Notes under the pieces: generated by a model | Told to the model about the DNA's origin: nothing | The model's input: only the letters and a program-made list of their open reading frames with translations | The model's database searches: none | Assembly: GCA_910578755.1 (NCBI GenBank) | Contig: CAJTSZ010000017.1 | Span: 2,727 to 25,837, forward strand | DNA length: 23,111 nt | Reading direction: 5' to 3' | From: an uncultured Oscillospiraceae bacterium | Lineage (GTDB): Bacteria > Bacillota > Clostridia > Oscillospirales > Ruminococcaceae | In this document: positions 23,064-23,111 of the stretch, piece after piece | Numbering within the stretch: position 1 is the stretch's first letter | Layout of the letters: every line of letters starts with the position of its first letter | Position numbers and translations under genes: made by a program

Positions 23064-23091
23064 AAAAGGCCAGCCTTCCGGCTGGCCTTTT
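23064..23091. terminator. Intrinsic terminator downstream of mutY
   Basis: GGCCAGCC (23068-23075) and GGCTGGCC (23080-23087) pair around the loop TTCC; four A's and four T's extend the stem to 12 bp. The T-run (TTTTATT) is short but adequate. It may also serve a gene arriving from beyond the window on the minus strand. Confidence 0.85.
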
Positions 23092-23111
23092 ATTCTGTTA
23101 CTATTTGCTTG

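Overview
The window looks like a chromosomal segment of an anaerobic, spore-forming member of the Clostridia (Bacillota). This rests on strong AGGAGG-type ribosome binding sites, ClpC with a UVR linker, a YtrA-type GntR/ABC cassette, a split ThrE exporter, a small Cys/Asn-rich YjcZ-like protein and a collagen-like BclA-type protein. Genus cannot be fixed from the sequence alone. No tRNA, rRNA, insertion sequence or CRISPR array was seen. Both ends of the window fall in intergenic DNA.

Layout. Positions 1-427 hold a cluster of palindromic repeats downstream of clpC. clpC (minus, 428-2893) faces away from a small Cys-rich gene (plus, 3127-3348), which has a good SigK-type promoter match. A bidirectional terminator (3370-3403) separates that gene from the end of a minus-strand purine operon, read in the order purE-purC-purF-purM-purN-purO-type cyclohydrolase-AICAR transformylase-purD (11434 down to 3419). 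The operon has a leader of about 370 nt with a candidate promoter and at least one intrinsic terminator before purE, so premature termination is a likely control point. Next, on the minus strand, come nfeD, a stomatin/SPFH gene and a small hypothetical gene (13894-12046) behind a clear SigA promoter. A GntR regulator, ABC ATPase, permease and two-TM membrane protein follow (17125-14316), overlapping one another, with a promoter whose -10 lies inside a perfect inverted repeat. On the plus strand are a two-gene ThrE-like amino acid exporter (17456-18800), then, after a minus-strand collagen-like gene (19737-18940), a MATE transporter, an unrecognised protein and mutY (19943-22952), closed by a terminator at 23064-23091.

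Pathway logic. The purine operon supplies most, not all, steps from PRPP to IMP; purL/purQ/purS, purB and purK are absent here. Two points depart from the textbook. The bifunctional PurH is replaced by a stand-alone AICAR transformylase plus a PurO-family IMP cyclohydrolase. The PurF homologue keeps its phosphoribosyltransferase site and four putative Fe-S cysteines, but has lost the N-terminal catalytic cysteine and the other glutaminase residues. Predicted as it stands, it cannot hydrolyse glutamine and must use free ammonia, a partner glutaminase, or do something else. This is the most interesting biological point in the window. Next are the Cys-rich putative spore protein, the purine leader, and several long near-perfect palindromes over promoters or intergenic DNA.
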